Shown here: piece after piece, positions 16,838-26,082 of the stretch
Position numbering within the stretch: the first letter of the stretch is position 1
Layout of the letters: the number at the start of each line of letters is the position of its first letter
NCBI RefSeq assembly: GCF_005116655.2
Contig: NZ_CP050698.1
Span: forward strand, 5,341,001-5,405,000
DNA from: Desulfosediminicola flagellatus
GTDB taxonomy: Bacteria; Desulfobacterota; Desulfobulbia; Desulfobulbales; Desulfocapsaceae
Reading direction: 5' to 3'
Length of the DNA: 64,000 nucleotides
Position numbers and translations under genes: made by a program
The notes under the pieces: generated by a model
Database searches by the model: none
Told to the model about the DNA's origin: nothing
The model's input: only the letters and a program-made list of their open reading frames with translations

Positions 16838-17605
16838 ATGGATTATCTTTCCGCCAGACAAAATAAAATCCTTACACTGGCCAGAGAACATGGCCGTGTC
16901 GATGTGGATGAACTGTCCCAGTCGTTTAAAGTCTCTCCACAGACCATCCGTAAGGATCTCAATGAACTCTGCGAAAAACAGATGCTCCAGCGCATCCATG
17001 GCGGTGCCATAGTCGGATCCGGAATTGAAAATGTCAGTTATGAGGCACGACGCCTGCTCGCTCCGGAAAGTAAAAGATCAATCGGTGAAAAGGCCGCTCA
17101 GCTCATCCCGGACAACAGCTCCCTCCTAATTAATATAGGTACAACAACTGAGCAGGTGGCCCATGCCTTAAAAGACCACCACGGACTGCTGGTAATTACA
17201 AATAACGTCAACGCAGTTCATATCATGAAAAACTTCATGGGAATCGAACTTATCATAGCTGGTGGACTTGTCAGGCGTTCGGACGGTGGTATTGTCGGTG
17301 TTGCTGCAGTCGATTTCATTAACCAGTTCAAGGTTGATTATGCTGTTATCGGAGTCTCTGCTATTGATGAAGACGGCTCATTGCTTGATTATGACTTCAG
17401 GGAAGTTCGGGTTGCCCAGGCAATCATTGCCAACGCCCGTCACGTTATCCTCGTGGCTGATCTGATCAAACTTGAACGCAATGCTCCTGTTCGAATCGGA
17501 CATATTTCGCAAATAAACACTATGGTTATAGATGGAGAACTACCACAGAAGCTACGCTCCATATGCCAGGACCACGGTGTTGATGTTGTAATTGCACCTT
17601 CATAA
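16838..17605 (+). CDS. glpR: DeoR-family glycerol-3-phosphate regulon repressor GlpR
   Basis: A 255-residue DeoR-family repressor. The N-terminal winged helix reads YLSARQNKILTLAREHGRVDVDELSQSFKVSPQTIRKDLNEL (residues about 3-45). It is followed by the family joint RIHGGA and the sugar-phosphate-binding domain with INIGTTTEQVAHAL and ITNNVNAVHIM. Placed directly ahead of the glycerol uptake genes, it is most likely the repressor released by glycerol 3-phosphate. Repeats matching a GlpR-like TTCGAT half-site lie just downstream, before the glp operon. Confidence 0.9.
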   Translation: MDYLSARQNKILTLAREHGRVDVDELSQSFKVSPQTIRKDLNELCEKQMLQRIHGGAIVGSGIENVSYEARRLLAPESKRSIGEKAAQLIPDNSSLLINIGTTTEQVAHALKDHHGLLVITNNVNAVHIMKNFMGIELIIAGGLVRRSDGGIVGVAAVDFINQFKVDYAVIGVSAIDEDGSLLDYDFREVRVAQAIIANARHVILVADLIKLERNAPVRIGHISQINTMVIDGELPQKLRSICQDHGVDVVIAPS

Positions 17606-17711
17606 CAGCACAATGAAAGGAGCTTGAATCTACTAAATTGCAGAGTGACAAACTGCACACTATCACTCTGTTTTTGCATGTTTTTACTGTGTCACAACAT
17701 GTCTGCCATTT

Positions 17712-17763
17712 TTTCGATTGATTAATATTTTCACTTGAATTGATATTTGATTTCGATTAATTA
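17712..17763 (+). promoter_or_regulatory. Candidate glp promoter with TTTCGATT operator repeats
   Basis: TTTCGATT occurs at 17712 and 17751, in direct orientation 39 bases apart. Between them lie TTTCACTTGAA and a possible -35 TTGAAT (17735-17740), then 17 bases, then TAATTA (17758-17763), so the second copy would overlap the -10. TTTCGGTTG and TTTCACTTGAA recur upstream of glpA at 29719 and 29741. This points to shared control of both glp units, probably by GlpR; it is inferred from sequence only. Confidence 0.4.
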
Positions 17764-17854
17764 TCTGTCAAGGTATTATTCGAAACTTTTTTCAAGCCAA
17801 GATGAAACTCAGTTCATCAAAAACGCACCCACACTCAACACGGAGGGATCAGTC

Positions 17855-18319
17855 ATGAAAGCTCCTGTATTCGACATAGCAGTTATTGGCGAAGGTGTAA
17901 ATGGGGGCAGAATTGCGTGTGATACTGCAGGCAGAAACCTTTCAGTTTATCTATGCGAACACAACGACCTCGCCGGCAGTTCCTCGTCAACATCCAAAGA
18001 ATTCATTCAGAGCGATCTTCGTTATCGTGGGTATTGCACGTTTCATTCGGTTCGGGATCCACTCACCGCCAGTGAAGGTAAACTCAGCCCATCCTTTCTG
18101 CTCTCAATCCATAACTGCAAGATCACCACAAACCTAAAGCTTGACGAGTGCCGGAATATCCAGAAGACAGAAGATACAGATCACTATTTTGGAGAAAACC
18201 TCTATGAGGTTGAGGTCTCTTATCTCATCCGAAATAGATTTGCCAGGACCGCAACTGATACACTATGCGCCGGACCAATCCTGGACTGGTGTTTACTACC
18301 CGGAAAGCTGGAGCACTAG
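17855..18319 (+). pseudogene. glpD: Decayed remnant of glycerol-3-phosphate dehydrogenase glpD
   Basis: A 154-codon frame starting MKAPVFDIAVIGEGVNGGRI, close to the GlpD start and its dinucleotide fold (normally GGGINGCGIARDAAGRGLSVYL). It goes on to SSSSTSKEFIQSDLRYRGY where intact GlpD has TKLIHGGLRYLEYYEF. It then jumps to NLYEVEVSYLIRNRFARTATDTL, which resembles the C-terminal GLYEAEVRYLM..EWARTAEDIL of GlpD. Some 300 residues in between are missing and several catalytic positions have changed, so it cannot be a working dehydrogenase. A good ribosome site (GGAGGG) remains. It sits where glpD lies in alphaproteobacterial glpDSTPQUV operons. An intact GlpABC downstream takes over the oxidation step. 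Confidence 0.8.
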
Positions 18320-18383
18320 CCGACTGGACGGATAACAATACGAGTTTAGATACAAAACTCTCTCATTAACAAAAGGCAAAACA

Positions 18384-19472
18384 ATGCAGCTTGAGTTACA
18401 AAATGTCTGCAAAAAGGTCGGCAGGGACTTTCACATTCGTGACGTCAATCTGACCTTGGAAGCTGGAACTCTTAACATCCTGCTCGGACCAACGCTTTCA
18501 GGAAAAACATCCCTGATGCGACTTATGGCAGGCCTCGATAAACCGACCTCAGGTAAAGTCCTTGTTGACGGTGTCGATGTTACAGGTGTTCCAGTGCAGA
18601 AGCGAAACGTGGCGATGGTCTATCAGCAGTTCATCAACTATCCAAACCTGAGTGTTTACGAAAATATCGCATCGCCAATGCGGCTCGCCAAAATACCCAA
18701 CAATGTCATCAAAGACAAAGTCCAGGAAATGGCCGAACTGCTCAAGCTCACAGAGATGCTCAAACGTAGCCCACAAGAGCTCTCTGGTGGCCAGCAGCAG
18801 CGTACTGCGCTTGCCCGTGCACTTGTAAAAGGCGCTGACCTTGTACTGCTTGATGAACCGCTGGCTAACCTTGATTACAAGCTGCGTGAAGAACTCCGGG
18901 AGGAATTCCCGCGTATTTTTGCTGCAACCGGTTCAATTTTTGTCTACGCCACCACGGAACCTTCTGAAGCACTACTGCTCGGTGGACATACAGCCCCCCT
19001 TCATCAGGGTCAGGTCACTCAGTTTGGCGAGACAATCAAGGTATTCAAAAAACCGGATAATCTTATAACAGCTCAGATCTTTTCCGATCCGCCACTCAAC
19101 CAACTTCCGGTCACTAAACTTAACAACACCATGCTCTTTAAGAGTCATGTCGATGTCCCGCTTATCGGCAAACTGCCAGATCTACCTGACGATGACTACA
19201 CAATCGCCTTTCAGCCAAACCATCTCTTTCTTGAACGTCAATCTGACCGGGATATAGAGGTTAAGGCCAAGGTCGCAGTAACCGAGATTACCGGTTCTGA
19301 GAGCTATATCCATATTGATGTAGCCGGTCTTCGCTGGTGTGTACTCGCACATGGAATCCATAACATCGCTATCGACACAACCATCGAAGTATACCTGGAT
19401 CCTTCCAAGTTTTATGTCTTCGACAGAAACGACAACCTCGTTGTTACACCAGAGACAATTTCGGAGGCATAG
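18384..19472 (+). CDS. glpS: Glycerol ABC transporter ATPase GlpS
   Basis: A 362-residue ABC ATPase of the sugar-type (MalK-like) class with C-terminal TOBE-type region. Walker A is GPTLSGKTS, signature ELSGGQQQRTALARAL and Walker B LVLLDEPLANLD. The H-loop position reads VYATTEPSEALLLGG, with Thr where His is usual. That variation and the LLLGGHTAPL tail are, to my knowledge, typical of GlpS in rhizobial glycerol importers. First intact gene of the importer operon, 12 bases before glpT. The missing His suggests that hydrolysis depends on its partner. Confidence 0.88.
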   Translation: MQLELQNVCKKVGRDFHIRDVNLTLEAGTLNILLGPTLSGKTSLMRLMAGLDKPTSGKVLVDGVDVTGVPVQKRNVAMVYQQFINYPNLSVYENIASPMRLAKIPNNVIKDKVQEMAELLKLTEMLKRSPQELSGGQQQRTALARALVKGADLVLLDEPLANLDYKLREELREEFPRIFAATGSIFVYATTEPSEALLLGGHTAPLHQGQVTQFGETIKVFKKPDNLITAQIFSDPPLNQLPVTKLNNTMLFKSHVDVPLIGKLPDLPDDDYTIAFQPNHLFLERQSDRDIEVKAKVAVTEITGSESYIHIDVAGLRWCVLAHGIHNIAIDTTIEVYLDPSKFYVFDRNDNLVVTPETISEA

Positions 19473-19484
19473 ACGGAGAACACC

Positions 19485-20570
19485 ATGGCAAATATTAGGC
19501 TAAAAGAAATTGCTCATTCATATACAGGCGAGTCCGATAATCCTGACGATTTCGCACTCAAGCGTCTTGATCTCACCTGGCGTGACGGCGGCGCATATGC
19601 ACTCCTCGGTCCTTCCGGTTGCGGTAAGACCACTCTTCTAAACATCATTTCTGGACTGCTTGTTCCAACCAGGGGCGAGATTCATTTTAATGATGAAGAT
19701 GTCACTCAGCTGCCAACCGAGCAGAGAAATATCGCTCAGATATTCCAGTTTCCAGTTATCTACGATACCATGACGGTATTTGAGAATCTGGCATTCCCGC
19801 TCAAGAACCGCGGTCGCTCCGCTAAAGAGATCGAACCTCGGGTTATTGAGCTTGCTCAGATGCTCGGCCTAGAAGAGAATCTTCACACTAAGGCACAGCA
19901 CCTTACGGCTGATGCCAAGCAAAAGATTTCTTTAGGCCGTGGACTTATCCGCCAGAGCGTTAATGCAATCCTGTTTGATGAGCCTCTGACCGTAATTGAC
20001 CCTCAGATGAAATGGGAGCTTCGGTCCCAGCTCAAGCATCTACATAAGCTCTTTGGATTCACCATGATCTACGTGACCCACGATCAGACCGAAGCGCTCA
20101 CCTTTGCTGATGAAGTTGTGGTCATGTATGAAGGTAAAATCGTCCAGGTCGGTACCCCGGAAGATCTCTTCGAACGCCCTGCACATACCTTTGTAGGCTA
20201 CTTTATCGGTTCTCCGGGAATGAACATAGTTCCCTGTCAGCTCAAAGGCAGCACCGCGATTGTAGAAGGTCACGAAATTGCACTAGGCAGCACCTACGCG
20301 CAGCCATCATCAACTAATGTAAAATTTGGCATCCGCCCCGAGCATCTCTCTGTCGTGGGCCCAGACCAAAACGGACTACCGGTCGAAATTATCAACGTTG
20401 ATGACATCGGTCGGCACAAGATTGTACGCGTTGCCCTCAATGAGTCCCTGCTTAATGTGGTTATGTCTGAGTTCAAAGCCCTTCCAGGCGACAAAGGATC
20501 ATTGATCATTAACCGTGACAATATAAATATTTACGTCGATGAACTTCGTGTGACAGGAGAAGCGCTGTGA
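19485..20570 (+). CDS. glpT: Glycerol ABC transporter ATPase GlpT
   Basis: A 361-residue ABC ATPase partner of GlpS. Walker A GPSGCGKTT, Walker B AILFDEPLTVIDPQ and H-loop YVTHDQTEALTFAD are intact, but the signature motif is replaced by HLTADAKQKISLGRGL (no LSGGQ). It thus complements GlpS, which keeps LSGGQ but lacks the H-loop His. C-terminal TOBE-type region with FGIRPEHLSVV. The glpP start codon overlaps its stop (GTGA). Not related to the E. coli GlpT antiporter despite the shared name. Confidence 0.88.
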   Translation: MANIRLKEIAHSYTGESDNPDDFALKRLDLTWRDGGAYALLGPSGCGKTTLLNIISGLLVPTRGEIHFNDEDVTQLPTEQRNIAQIFQFPVIYDTMTVFENLAFPLKNRGRSAKEIEPRVIELAQMLGLEENLHTKAQHLTADAKQKISLGRGLIRQSVNAILFDEPLTVIDPQMKWELRSQLKHLHKLFGFTMIYVTHDQTEALTFADEVVVMYEGKIVQVGTPEDLFERPAHTFVGYFIGSPGMNIVPCQLKGSTAIVEGHEIALGSTYAQPSSTNVKFGIRPEHLSVVGPDQNGLPVEIINVDDIGRHKIVRVALNESLLNVVMSEFKALPGDKGSLIINRDNINIYVDELRVTGEAL

Positions 20571-21448
20571 TACAAAAACAGGAGAATCAGAAGGCATGGT
20601 TTATGGTCCTGCCTGTGTTTTTACTGGTGGCCTTCAGTGCTATCATTCCACTCATGACAGTGGTCAACTATTCCCTTCAGGATACTTTCGGGAATAACCA
20701 GTTCTTCTGGGTTGGTCTTGACTGGTTTAGAGAGATTATTCATTCAGAACGTTTTCATGATGCCTTCTTCAGGCAGCTCATGTTCTCGGGCATCATTCTC
20801 GCTATTGAGATTCCACTTGGTATCTGTATAGCACTGGCAATGCCGAAAAAAGGCTGGGCCGTTCCGGTCTGTCTGGTAACCATGGCTCTGCCGCTGTTAA
20901 TTCCCTGGAACGTAGTCGGAACAATCTGGCAGATTTTCGGTCGTGTAGATATTGGTCTTCTCGGCCACACTCTTGCTGCCATGGGTATTGATTACAACTA
21001 CACACAGGACCCTATTGCTGCCTGGATTACTGTTGTTGTTATGGATGTATGGCACTGGACCAGCCTTGTTGTGCTGCTCTGCTACGCAGGTCTCTGTTCA
21101 ATCCCTGATGCCTATTATCAGGCGGCAAAAATTGACGGTGCGTCCCGTATAGCAGTCTTCCGTTATATTCAGTTGCCGAAAATGCAGAGAGTTCTGCTTA
21201 TCGCTGTACTGCTCAGATTTATGGATTCGTTCATGATCTACACTGAACCTTTCGTAATTACAGGTGGTGGCCCGGGTAACTCAACCACGTTCCTCTCCAT
21301 TGATCTGGTGAAGATGGCAATCGGACAGTTTGATCTCGGTCCTGCTGCGGCAATGTCCCTGATTTATTTCCTCGTAATCCTGCTTCTCTCATGGGTCTTC
21401 TATACCGTGATGTCCAATGTCGGAGAAGAAAGTAAGGGAGGTGCATGA
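20567..21448 (+). CDS. glpP: Glycerol ABC transporter permease GlpP
   Basis: A 293-residue permease of the carbohydrate MalF/UgpA class with six membrane helices, starting at a GTG that overlaps the glpT stop. The EAA loop reads YYQAAKIDGASRIAVFRYIQLPKMQRVL, followed by TEPFVITGGGPGNSTTFLSIDL, a strong family marker. Forms the membrane channel with GlpQ for glycerol entry. Two bases separate its stop from the glpQ start. Confidence 0.9.
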   Translation: MIQKQENQKAWFMVLPVFLLVAFSAIIPLMTVVNYSLQDTFGNNQFFWVGLDWFREIIHSERFHDAFFRQLMFSGIILAIEIPLGICIALAMPKKGWAVPVCLVTMALPLLIPWNVVGTIWQIFGRVDIGLLGHTLAAMGIDYNYTQDPIAAWITVVVMDVWHWTSLVVLLCYAGLCSIPDAYYQAAKIDGASRIAVFRYIQLPKMQRVLLIAVLLRFMDSFMIYTEPFVITGGGPGNSTTFLSIDLVKMAIGQFDLGPAAAMSLIYFLVILLLSWVFYTVMSNVGEESKGGA

Positions 21449-21449
21449 T

Positions 21450-22247
21450 ATGCGACTTAAATGGTTAGTTCCAACACTCTATATTATATTTCTCATGCTG
21501 CCGATTTACTGGCTGGTAAACATGAGCCTGAAGACCAATACAGAAATACTTTCAGTATTTACGCTCTGGCCCCAGAATCTGACACTTGATAACTATCGGG
21601 TAATTTTCAACGATCCATCGTGGTACAACGGCTATATCAACTCGATGATCTACGTCAGTATAAACGTTGTTATCTCAGTATCTTTTGCTCTGCCAGCTGC
21701 CTATGCGTTTTCCCGCTACAGCTTTGTAGGCGACAAGCATCTCTTTTTCTGGCTGCTCAGCAACAGAATGGCACCACCAGCGGTTTTCGCCCTGCCATTC
21801 TTCCAGCTCTACTCTTCAGTAGGACTGTTTGATACCCATCTGGCTGTTGCGCTAGCACACTGCCTGTTCAACCTGCCGCTGGCTGTCTGGATTCTTGAAG
21901 GTTTCATGTCAGGTATTCCAAAAGAGATTGATGAGACCGCTTTTGTTGACGGGTACTCATGGCCGAGGTTCTTTGTGAAGATTTTTATTCCGAACATCGC
22001 TTCCGGAATCGGCGTTACAGCCTTCTTCTGTTTCATGTTCTCCTGGGTTGAATTGCTTCTTGCCCGTACCCTTACATCGGTAAACGCAAAACCGATCTCA
22101 GCAATTATGACCAGAACTGTTTCTGCATCAGGTCTTGACTGGGGTGTACTTGCTGCAGCCGGCGCACTGACGATTGTCCCGGGTGCTCTTGTCATCTGGT
22201 TCGTTAGAAATCATATAGCTAAGGGTTTTGCCCTCGGACGAGTCTAA
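21450..22247 (+). CDS. glpQ: Glycerol ABC transporter permease GlpQ
   Basis: A 265-residue MalG/UgpE-class permease. I start it at the ATG reading MRLKWLVPTLYIIF because GGGAGG lies nine bases ahead and an earlier ATG inside glpP adds only a charged stretch. The EAA loop is IDETAFVDGYSWPRFFVKIFIPNI. Six hydrophobic segments are seen. Second channel subunit of the glycerol importer; not the phosphodiesterase of the same name in E. coli. Confidence 0.9.
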   Translation: MRLKWLVPTLYIIFLMLPIYWLVNMSLKTNTEILSVFTLWPQNLTLDNYRVIFNDPSWYNGYINSMIYVSINVVISVSFALPAAYAFSRYSFVGDKHLFFWLLSNRMAPPAVFALPFFQLYSSVGLFDTHLAVALAHCLFNLPLAVWILEGFMSGIPKEIDETAFVDGYSWPRFFVKIFIPNIASGIGVTAFFCFMFSWVELLLARTLTSVNAKPISAIMTRTVSASGLDWGVLAAAGALTIVPGALVIWFVRNHIAKGFALGRV

Positions 22248-22259
22248 AGGAGGAACACT

Positions 22260-22541
22260 ATGGATTTCAGCTGGATGGCATGGACCACACCAACAATAAT
22301 ATTTTTCTCAACCATTCTGTTTTTTCTCATAACACTTACTGTTTGGGAAATTAAAATACCAGGAGGTGCTCCTCGAAAGGGTATACTCCGTTTTGAAACT
22401 ACTCGTGGCGATCGCTTGTTTATATCGCTTCTCGGCTCAGCCTACATTCATATCCTTTGGCTGGCGGTCACCAGCTTCAGTATATGGGGGGCACTTGCCC
22501 TGGCAATTGTATTTGCTATTTGCGTCTTTAGTTTTGTTTAA
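22260..22541 (+). CDS. glpU: Small membrane protein of the glycerol importer, GlpU (DUF2160)
   Basis: A 93-residue protein with three hydrophobic segments, starting MDFSWMAWTTPTIIFFSTI and carrying the conserved centre TRGDRLFISLLGSAYIHILWL. This is the DUF2160 family, which accompanies glycerol ABC importers and is called glpU in rhizobia. Its role is not established; position and co-occurrence suggest an accessory membrane subunit. AGGAGG precedes the ATG. Confidence 0.85.
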   Translation: MDFSWMAWTTPTIIFFSTILFFLITLTVWEIKIPGGAPRKGILRFETTRGDRLFISLLGSAYIHILWLAVTSFSIWGALALAIVFAICVFSFV

Positions 22542-22562
22542 TCAGAATACGGTGTTTTTGTA

Positions 22563-22586
22563 CTGCCAGCGCAAATGCCCTGGCAG
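22563..22586 (+). other. Hairpin before glpV
   Basis: CTGCCAG and CTGGCAG form a 7-bp perfect stem with a 10-base loop in the 76-base gap between glpU and glpV. No T-run follows. It may raise the level of the binding-protein mRNA by stabilising its 5' end. Confidence 0.4.
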
Positions 22587-22617
22587 CTTAATCGGCAAAA
22601 CAATAGAGGAGAAAAAC

Positions 22618-24330
22618 ATGATCAAAAAGCTAGCAACAGCAGCAGCGGTAGTAGCTATCATGGCAGGACCCGCTTCGGCTGGCATGGACGAAGCCAAGCA
22701 GTGGGTTGATAGTGAATTCCAACCGTCAACTCTTTCAAAAGCTGATCAGCTGAAAGAGATGGAATGGTTCATTAAAGCTGCCGAGCCTTTTAAAGGCATG
22801 GAAATTAACGTTGTTTCTGAGACCATTACGACTCATGAGTACGAGTCCAAGACTCTTGCCAAAGCCTTTTCCGAGATCACCGGTATTAAACTTACCCACG
22901 ATCTGATCGGTGAAGGTGATGTTATTGAGAAACTGCAGACTCAAATGCAGTCAGGCAAGAATATCTACGATGCGTTCATCAACGACTCTGACCTTATCGG
23001 TACCCATTTCCGTTATCAGCAGGTTGTTCCACTGATGGACTGGATGAGTGGCGAAGGTAAAGCAGTTACCAACCCAATGCTCGACCTTGATGATTTCATT
23101 GGCAAATCATTCACCACAGGCCCAGATGGAGAACTCTATCAGATTCCTGATCAGCAGTTCGCCAACCTGTACTGGTTCCGTTATGACTGGTTCAAACGTC
23201 CTGACCTGCAGAAGAAATTCAAGGATATCTACGGATACGACCTTGGTGTACCTGTAAACTGGTCTGCCTATGAAGATATCGCAGAATTCTTCTCTGAGAA
23301 AGTAAAAGAGATCGATGGCAAGCGCGTTTACGGCCATATGGATTACGGTAAAAAAGATCCTTCTCTTGGCTGGCGCTTCACTGATGCATGGCTCTCAATG
23401 GCTGGTGCAGGTGATGCAGGTATCCCGAACGGTATTCCAGTAGATGAATGGGGTATTCGTGTCGATGGCTGTAACCCTGTTGGTTCTTCTGTAGAACGTG
23501 GTGGTGCGACCAATGGTCCTGCCGCTGTTTACGCACTTACCAAGTACATCGACTGGTTGAAAAAATACGCACCACCTGAAGCTGCAGGCATGACTTTTGG
23601 CGAGGCTGGACCAGTTCCTGCTCAGGGTCACATTGCTCAGCAGATCTTCTGGTACACAGCGTTTACTGCTAACATGGCAGAGCCAGGAACACCTGTTGTT
23701 GATGAAAACGACAATCCTAAATGGCGTATGGCTCCTTCCCCTCACGGTCCTTACTGGAGCGAAGGCATGAAGCTTGGTTATCAGGATGCAGGTTCATGGA
23801 CCCTCATGAAATCTACTCCGGTTGATCGACGTAAAGCCGCATGGCTCTATGCGCAGTTCGTTATTTCCAAGTCCGTTAGTCTTAAGAAGACCCACGTTGG
23901 TCTGACCCCTATTCGTGAAAGCGACATCCAGCACGAATCATTCACCGAGCGCGCACCTAAGCTTGGTGGTCTTGTAGAATTCTACCGTAGCCCTGCTCGT
24001 GTACAGTGGACTCCTACCGGTACCAACGTACCTGATTATCCGAAACTTGCTCAGCTCTGGTGGCAGAACGTAGCCGATGCAGTAACCGGCGACAAAACCC
24101 CTCAGGAAGCAATGGATTCTCTTGCTAATCAGCAGGATAAAGTCATGCAACGCCTTGAGCGTGCTGGCATCCAGGGCGAATGTGGTCCTAAGCTGAACAA
24201 GAAGCAGGACGCATCATACTGGCTCAACCTGCCAGGTTCTCCAAAAGCGAAACTTGCTAATGAGAAACCTCAGGGACAGACCATCGATTACGATGAGCTC
24301 GTCAAAAGCTGGGAAGCTGCAAAGAAGTAA
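22618..24330 (+). CDS. glpV: Periplasmic glycerol-binding protein GlpV
   Basis: A 570-residue solute-binding protein. I start it at MIKKLATAAAVVAIMAGPASAG because this gives a clean signal peptide (cleavage near ASA-G) and AGGAG lies just upstream; an earlier in-frame start would run through glpU. The mature protein carries MDEAKQWVDSEFQPSTLS, typical of glycerol-type binding proteins, then GEGDVIEKLQTQMQSGKNIYDAFINDSDL and the C-terminal ECGPKLNK. It is longer than most sugar-binding proteins, as expected for GlpV. It delivers glycerol to GlpPQ. A terminator follows directly. Confidence 0.9.
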   Translation: MIKKLATAAAVVAIMAGPASAGMDEAKQWVDSEFQPSTLSKADQLKEMEWFIKAAEPFKGMEINVVSETITTHEYESKTLAKAFSEITGIKLTHDLIGEGDVIEKLQTQMQSGKNIYDAFINDSDLIGTHFRYQQVVPLMDWMSGEGKAVTNPMLDLDDFIGKSFTTGPDGELYQIPDQQFANLYWFRYDWFKRPDLQKKFKDIYGYDLGVPVNWSAYEDIAEFFSEKVKEIDGKRVYGHMDYGKKDPSLGWRFTDAWLSMAGAGDAGIPNGIPVDEWGIRVDGCNPVGSSVERGGATNGPAAVYALTKYIDWLKKYAPPEAAGMTFGEAGPVPAQGHIAQQIFWYTAFTANMAEPGTPVVDENDNPKWRMAPSPHGPYWSEGMKLGYQDAGSWTLMKSTPVDRRKAAWLYAQFVISKSVSLKKTHVGLTPIRESDIQHESFTERAPKLGGLVEFYRSPARVQWTPTGTNVPDYPKLAQLWWQNVADAVTGDKTPQEAMDSLANQQDKVMQRLERAGIQGECGPKLNKKQDASYWLNLPGSPKAKLANEKPQGQTIDYDELVKSWEAAKK

Positions 24331-24344
24331 GCTGCAACCAGCAT

Positions 24345-24380
24345 AGAACCCCGCACCAGCCTCCAAGGCGGGGTTCTTTT
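24345..24380 (+). terminator. Intrinsic terminator after glpV
   Basis: GAACCCCGC and GCGGGGTTC form a 9-bp stem with a 13-base loop followed by TTTT, 15 bases after the glpV stop. It closes the importer operon. Confidence 0.85.
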
Positions 24381-24594
24381 GAATATGCAGGCTGGAGGAA
24401 TTTCCTTCAGTCTGCATTTTTTTTAGCTGTTTTTAACAACCAGATAAATGATAGGGTTATCCGTACTTACAATTGCTCATGTAACCCACATCAATTCTTA
24501 AAATTTTATTACACAAAATTCAGCATTCTCTCAGCCGACTTCGTAGATGCAACCCTGGTGGATTGCCAAGTCTGCTCGATGAAGGAGAACAACA

Positions 24595-26082
24595 ATGGCC
24601 GCATACGTACTCGCAATTGATCAGGGAACGACCTCCAGCAGAGCTATAATTTTCAACCAGGAATTTGAAATAGTCTCCGTTGCCCAGCAGGAATTTGAAC
24701 AATTCTTCCCTCAATCCGGATGGGTAGAACATGATCCCGAAGAAATCTGGAGTTCAACGCTCTCAACATGCCGCAAGGCGCTTGATAAAGCAAACCTGAA
24801 AGCCGAACAAATTGCGGCAATAGGTATTACCAATCAACGCGAAACTACCCTGATATGGGATAGAGAAACTGGAAAACCAATCCATAAAGCAATTGTCTGG
24901 CAAGACAGGCGTACCGCTGACTTCTGTTTTGAACTGGCCGAAGCCGGCCATGATCCAATGATCAAGGAGAAAACCGGCCTGCTGCTGGATGCCTATTTCT
25001 CTGGAACAAAAATTACCTGGATGCTCGATAATGTTGAAGGCGCACGAGAAAAGGCCGAAGCTGGGAAACTCGCTTTTGGAACTGTAGACACCTTTCTTCT
25101 CTGGCGGCTAACAGGCGGCAAAGTGCATGCAACCGACGCAACCAATGCATCGCGGACAATGCTCTTCAATATTCATGAGAACTGCTGGGATGAAGAGCTT
25201 CTGAAGCTTCTTCGCGTACCGGCTTCCCTCCTTCCTGAAGTAAAAGATTCCTCTGATGATTTCGGAATGACTGAATCGAATATTTTCGGTGGCTCCATTC
25301 CATTACGTGGTGTTGCCGGCGACCAGCAGGCAGCACTTGTCGGCCAGGCCTGTTTTGAGCCGGGTATGATCAAGTCTACCTATGGAACCGGCTGCTTTAT
25401 CGTTCTCAACACTGGTGAAGAGACTGTTACTTCAAAAAACAGACTACTGACCACTATCGGCTACAGAATTAATGGCAAGACCACATATGCCCTTGAAGGT
25501 TCGATTTTTGTTGCAGGGGCCGCAGTTCAATGGATGCGCGATGCCATGGGACTCATTGAAGCAGCAAACGAAACTGGAAAACTTGCTAGAAAAGCGGATG
25601 TAAATCAGGATGTATATCTCGTCCCGGCCTTTACCGGTCTCGGTGCACCACACTGGGACCCTGATGCACGTGGAGCGATTTTTGGCATAACACGTGCCAC
25701 CGGACCTGCTGAGCTTTCCCGGGCAGCACTAGAGTCTGTCTGTTATCAGACCCGCGATCTTCTCGATGCCATGCGTGGAGACTGGGAAGGTATGGGAGAT
25801 ACCATATTACGCGTAGACGGCGGGATGGTTGCCTCGAACTGGACCATGCAGTTTCTTGCTGATATCCTCAATGCCCCTGTAGATAAACCTGAAATCCTTG
25901 AAACCACAGCACTCGGGGCTGCATATCTCGCTGGCCTTTATGAAGGAATCTATCCACCACCTGAAGAATTTTCACAATCGTGGAGACGAGAGGCACGCTT
26001 CGCTCCATCACTTGAGGAGGACATTCGCATCAGGAAATATAAAGGATGGCAGGACGCAGTCCGTAGGACACTCACCCGCTGA
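24595..26082 (+). CDS. glpK: Glycerol kinase
   Basis: A 495-residue FGGY-family kinase: AIDQGTTSSRAIIF at the start (phosphate-1 motif), GITNQRETTLIWDRETGKPI, VWQDRRTADFC, and in the second half GTGCFIVLNTGE and RVDGGMVASNWTMQFLADIL. It phosphorylates glycerol to sn-glycerol 3-phosphate, trapping imported glycerol. GGAG precedes the ATG. It follows the importer operon after its terminator, so it needs its own promoter within the 264-base gap, where I saw no good consensus. Confidence 0.97.
   Translation: MAAYVLAIDQGTTSSRAIIFNQEFEIVSVAQQEFEQFFPQSGWVEHDPEEIWSSTLSTCRKALDKANLKAEQIAAIGITNQRETTLIWDRETGKPIHKAIVWQDRRTADFCFELAEAGHDPMIKEKTGLLLDAYFSGTKITWMLDNVEGAREKAEAGKLAFGTVDTFLLWRLTGGKVHATDATNASRTMLFNIHENCWDEELLKLLRVPASLLPEVKDSSDDFGMTESNIFGGSIPLRGVAGDQQAALVGQACFEPGMIKSTYGTGCFIVLNTGEETVTSKNRLLTTIGYRINGKTTYALEGSIFVAGAAVQWMRDAMGLIEAANETGKLARKADVNQDVYLVPAFTGLGAPHWDPDARGAIFGITRATGPAELSRAALESVCYQTRDLLDAMRGDWEGMGDTILRVDGGMVASNWTMQFLADILNAPVDKPEILETTALGAAYLAGLYEGIYPPPEEFSQSWRREARFAPSLEEDIRIRKYKGWQDAVRRTLTR

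Noticed and set aside
22366..22617. Upstream extension of glpV
   Set aside because: It would run through glpU in another frame and hide the signal peptide.
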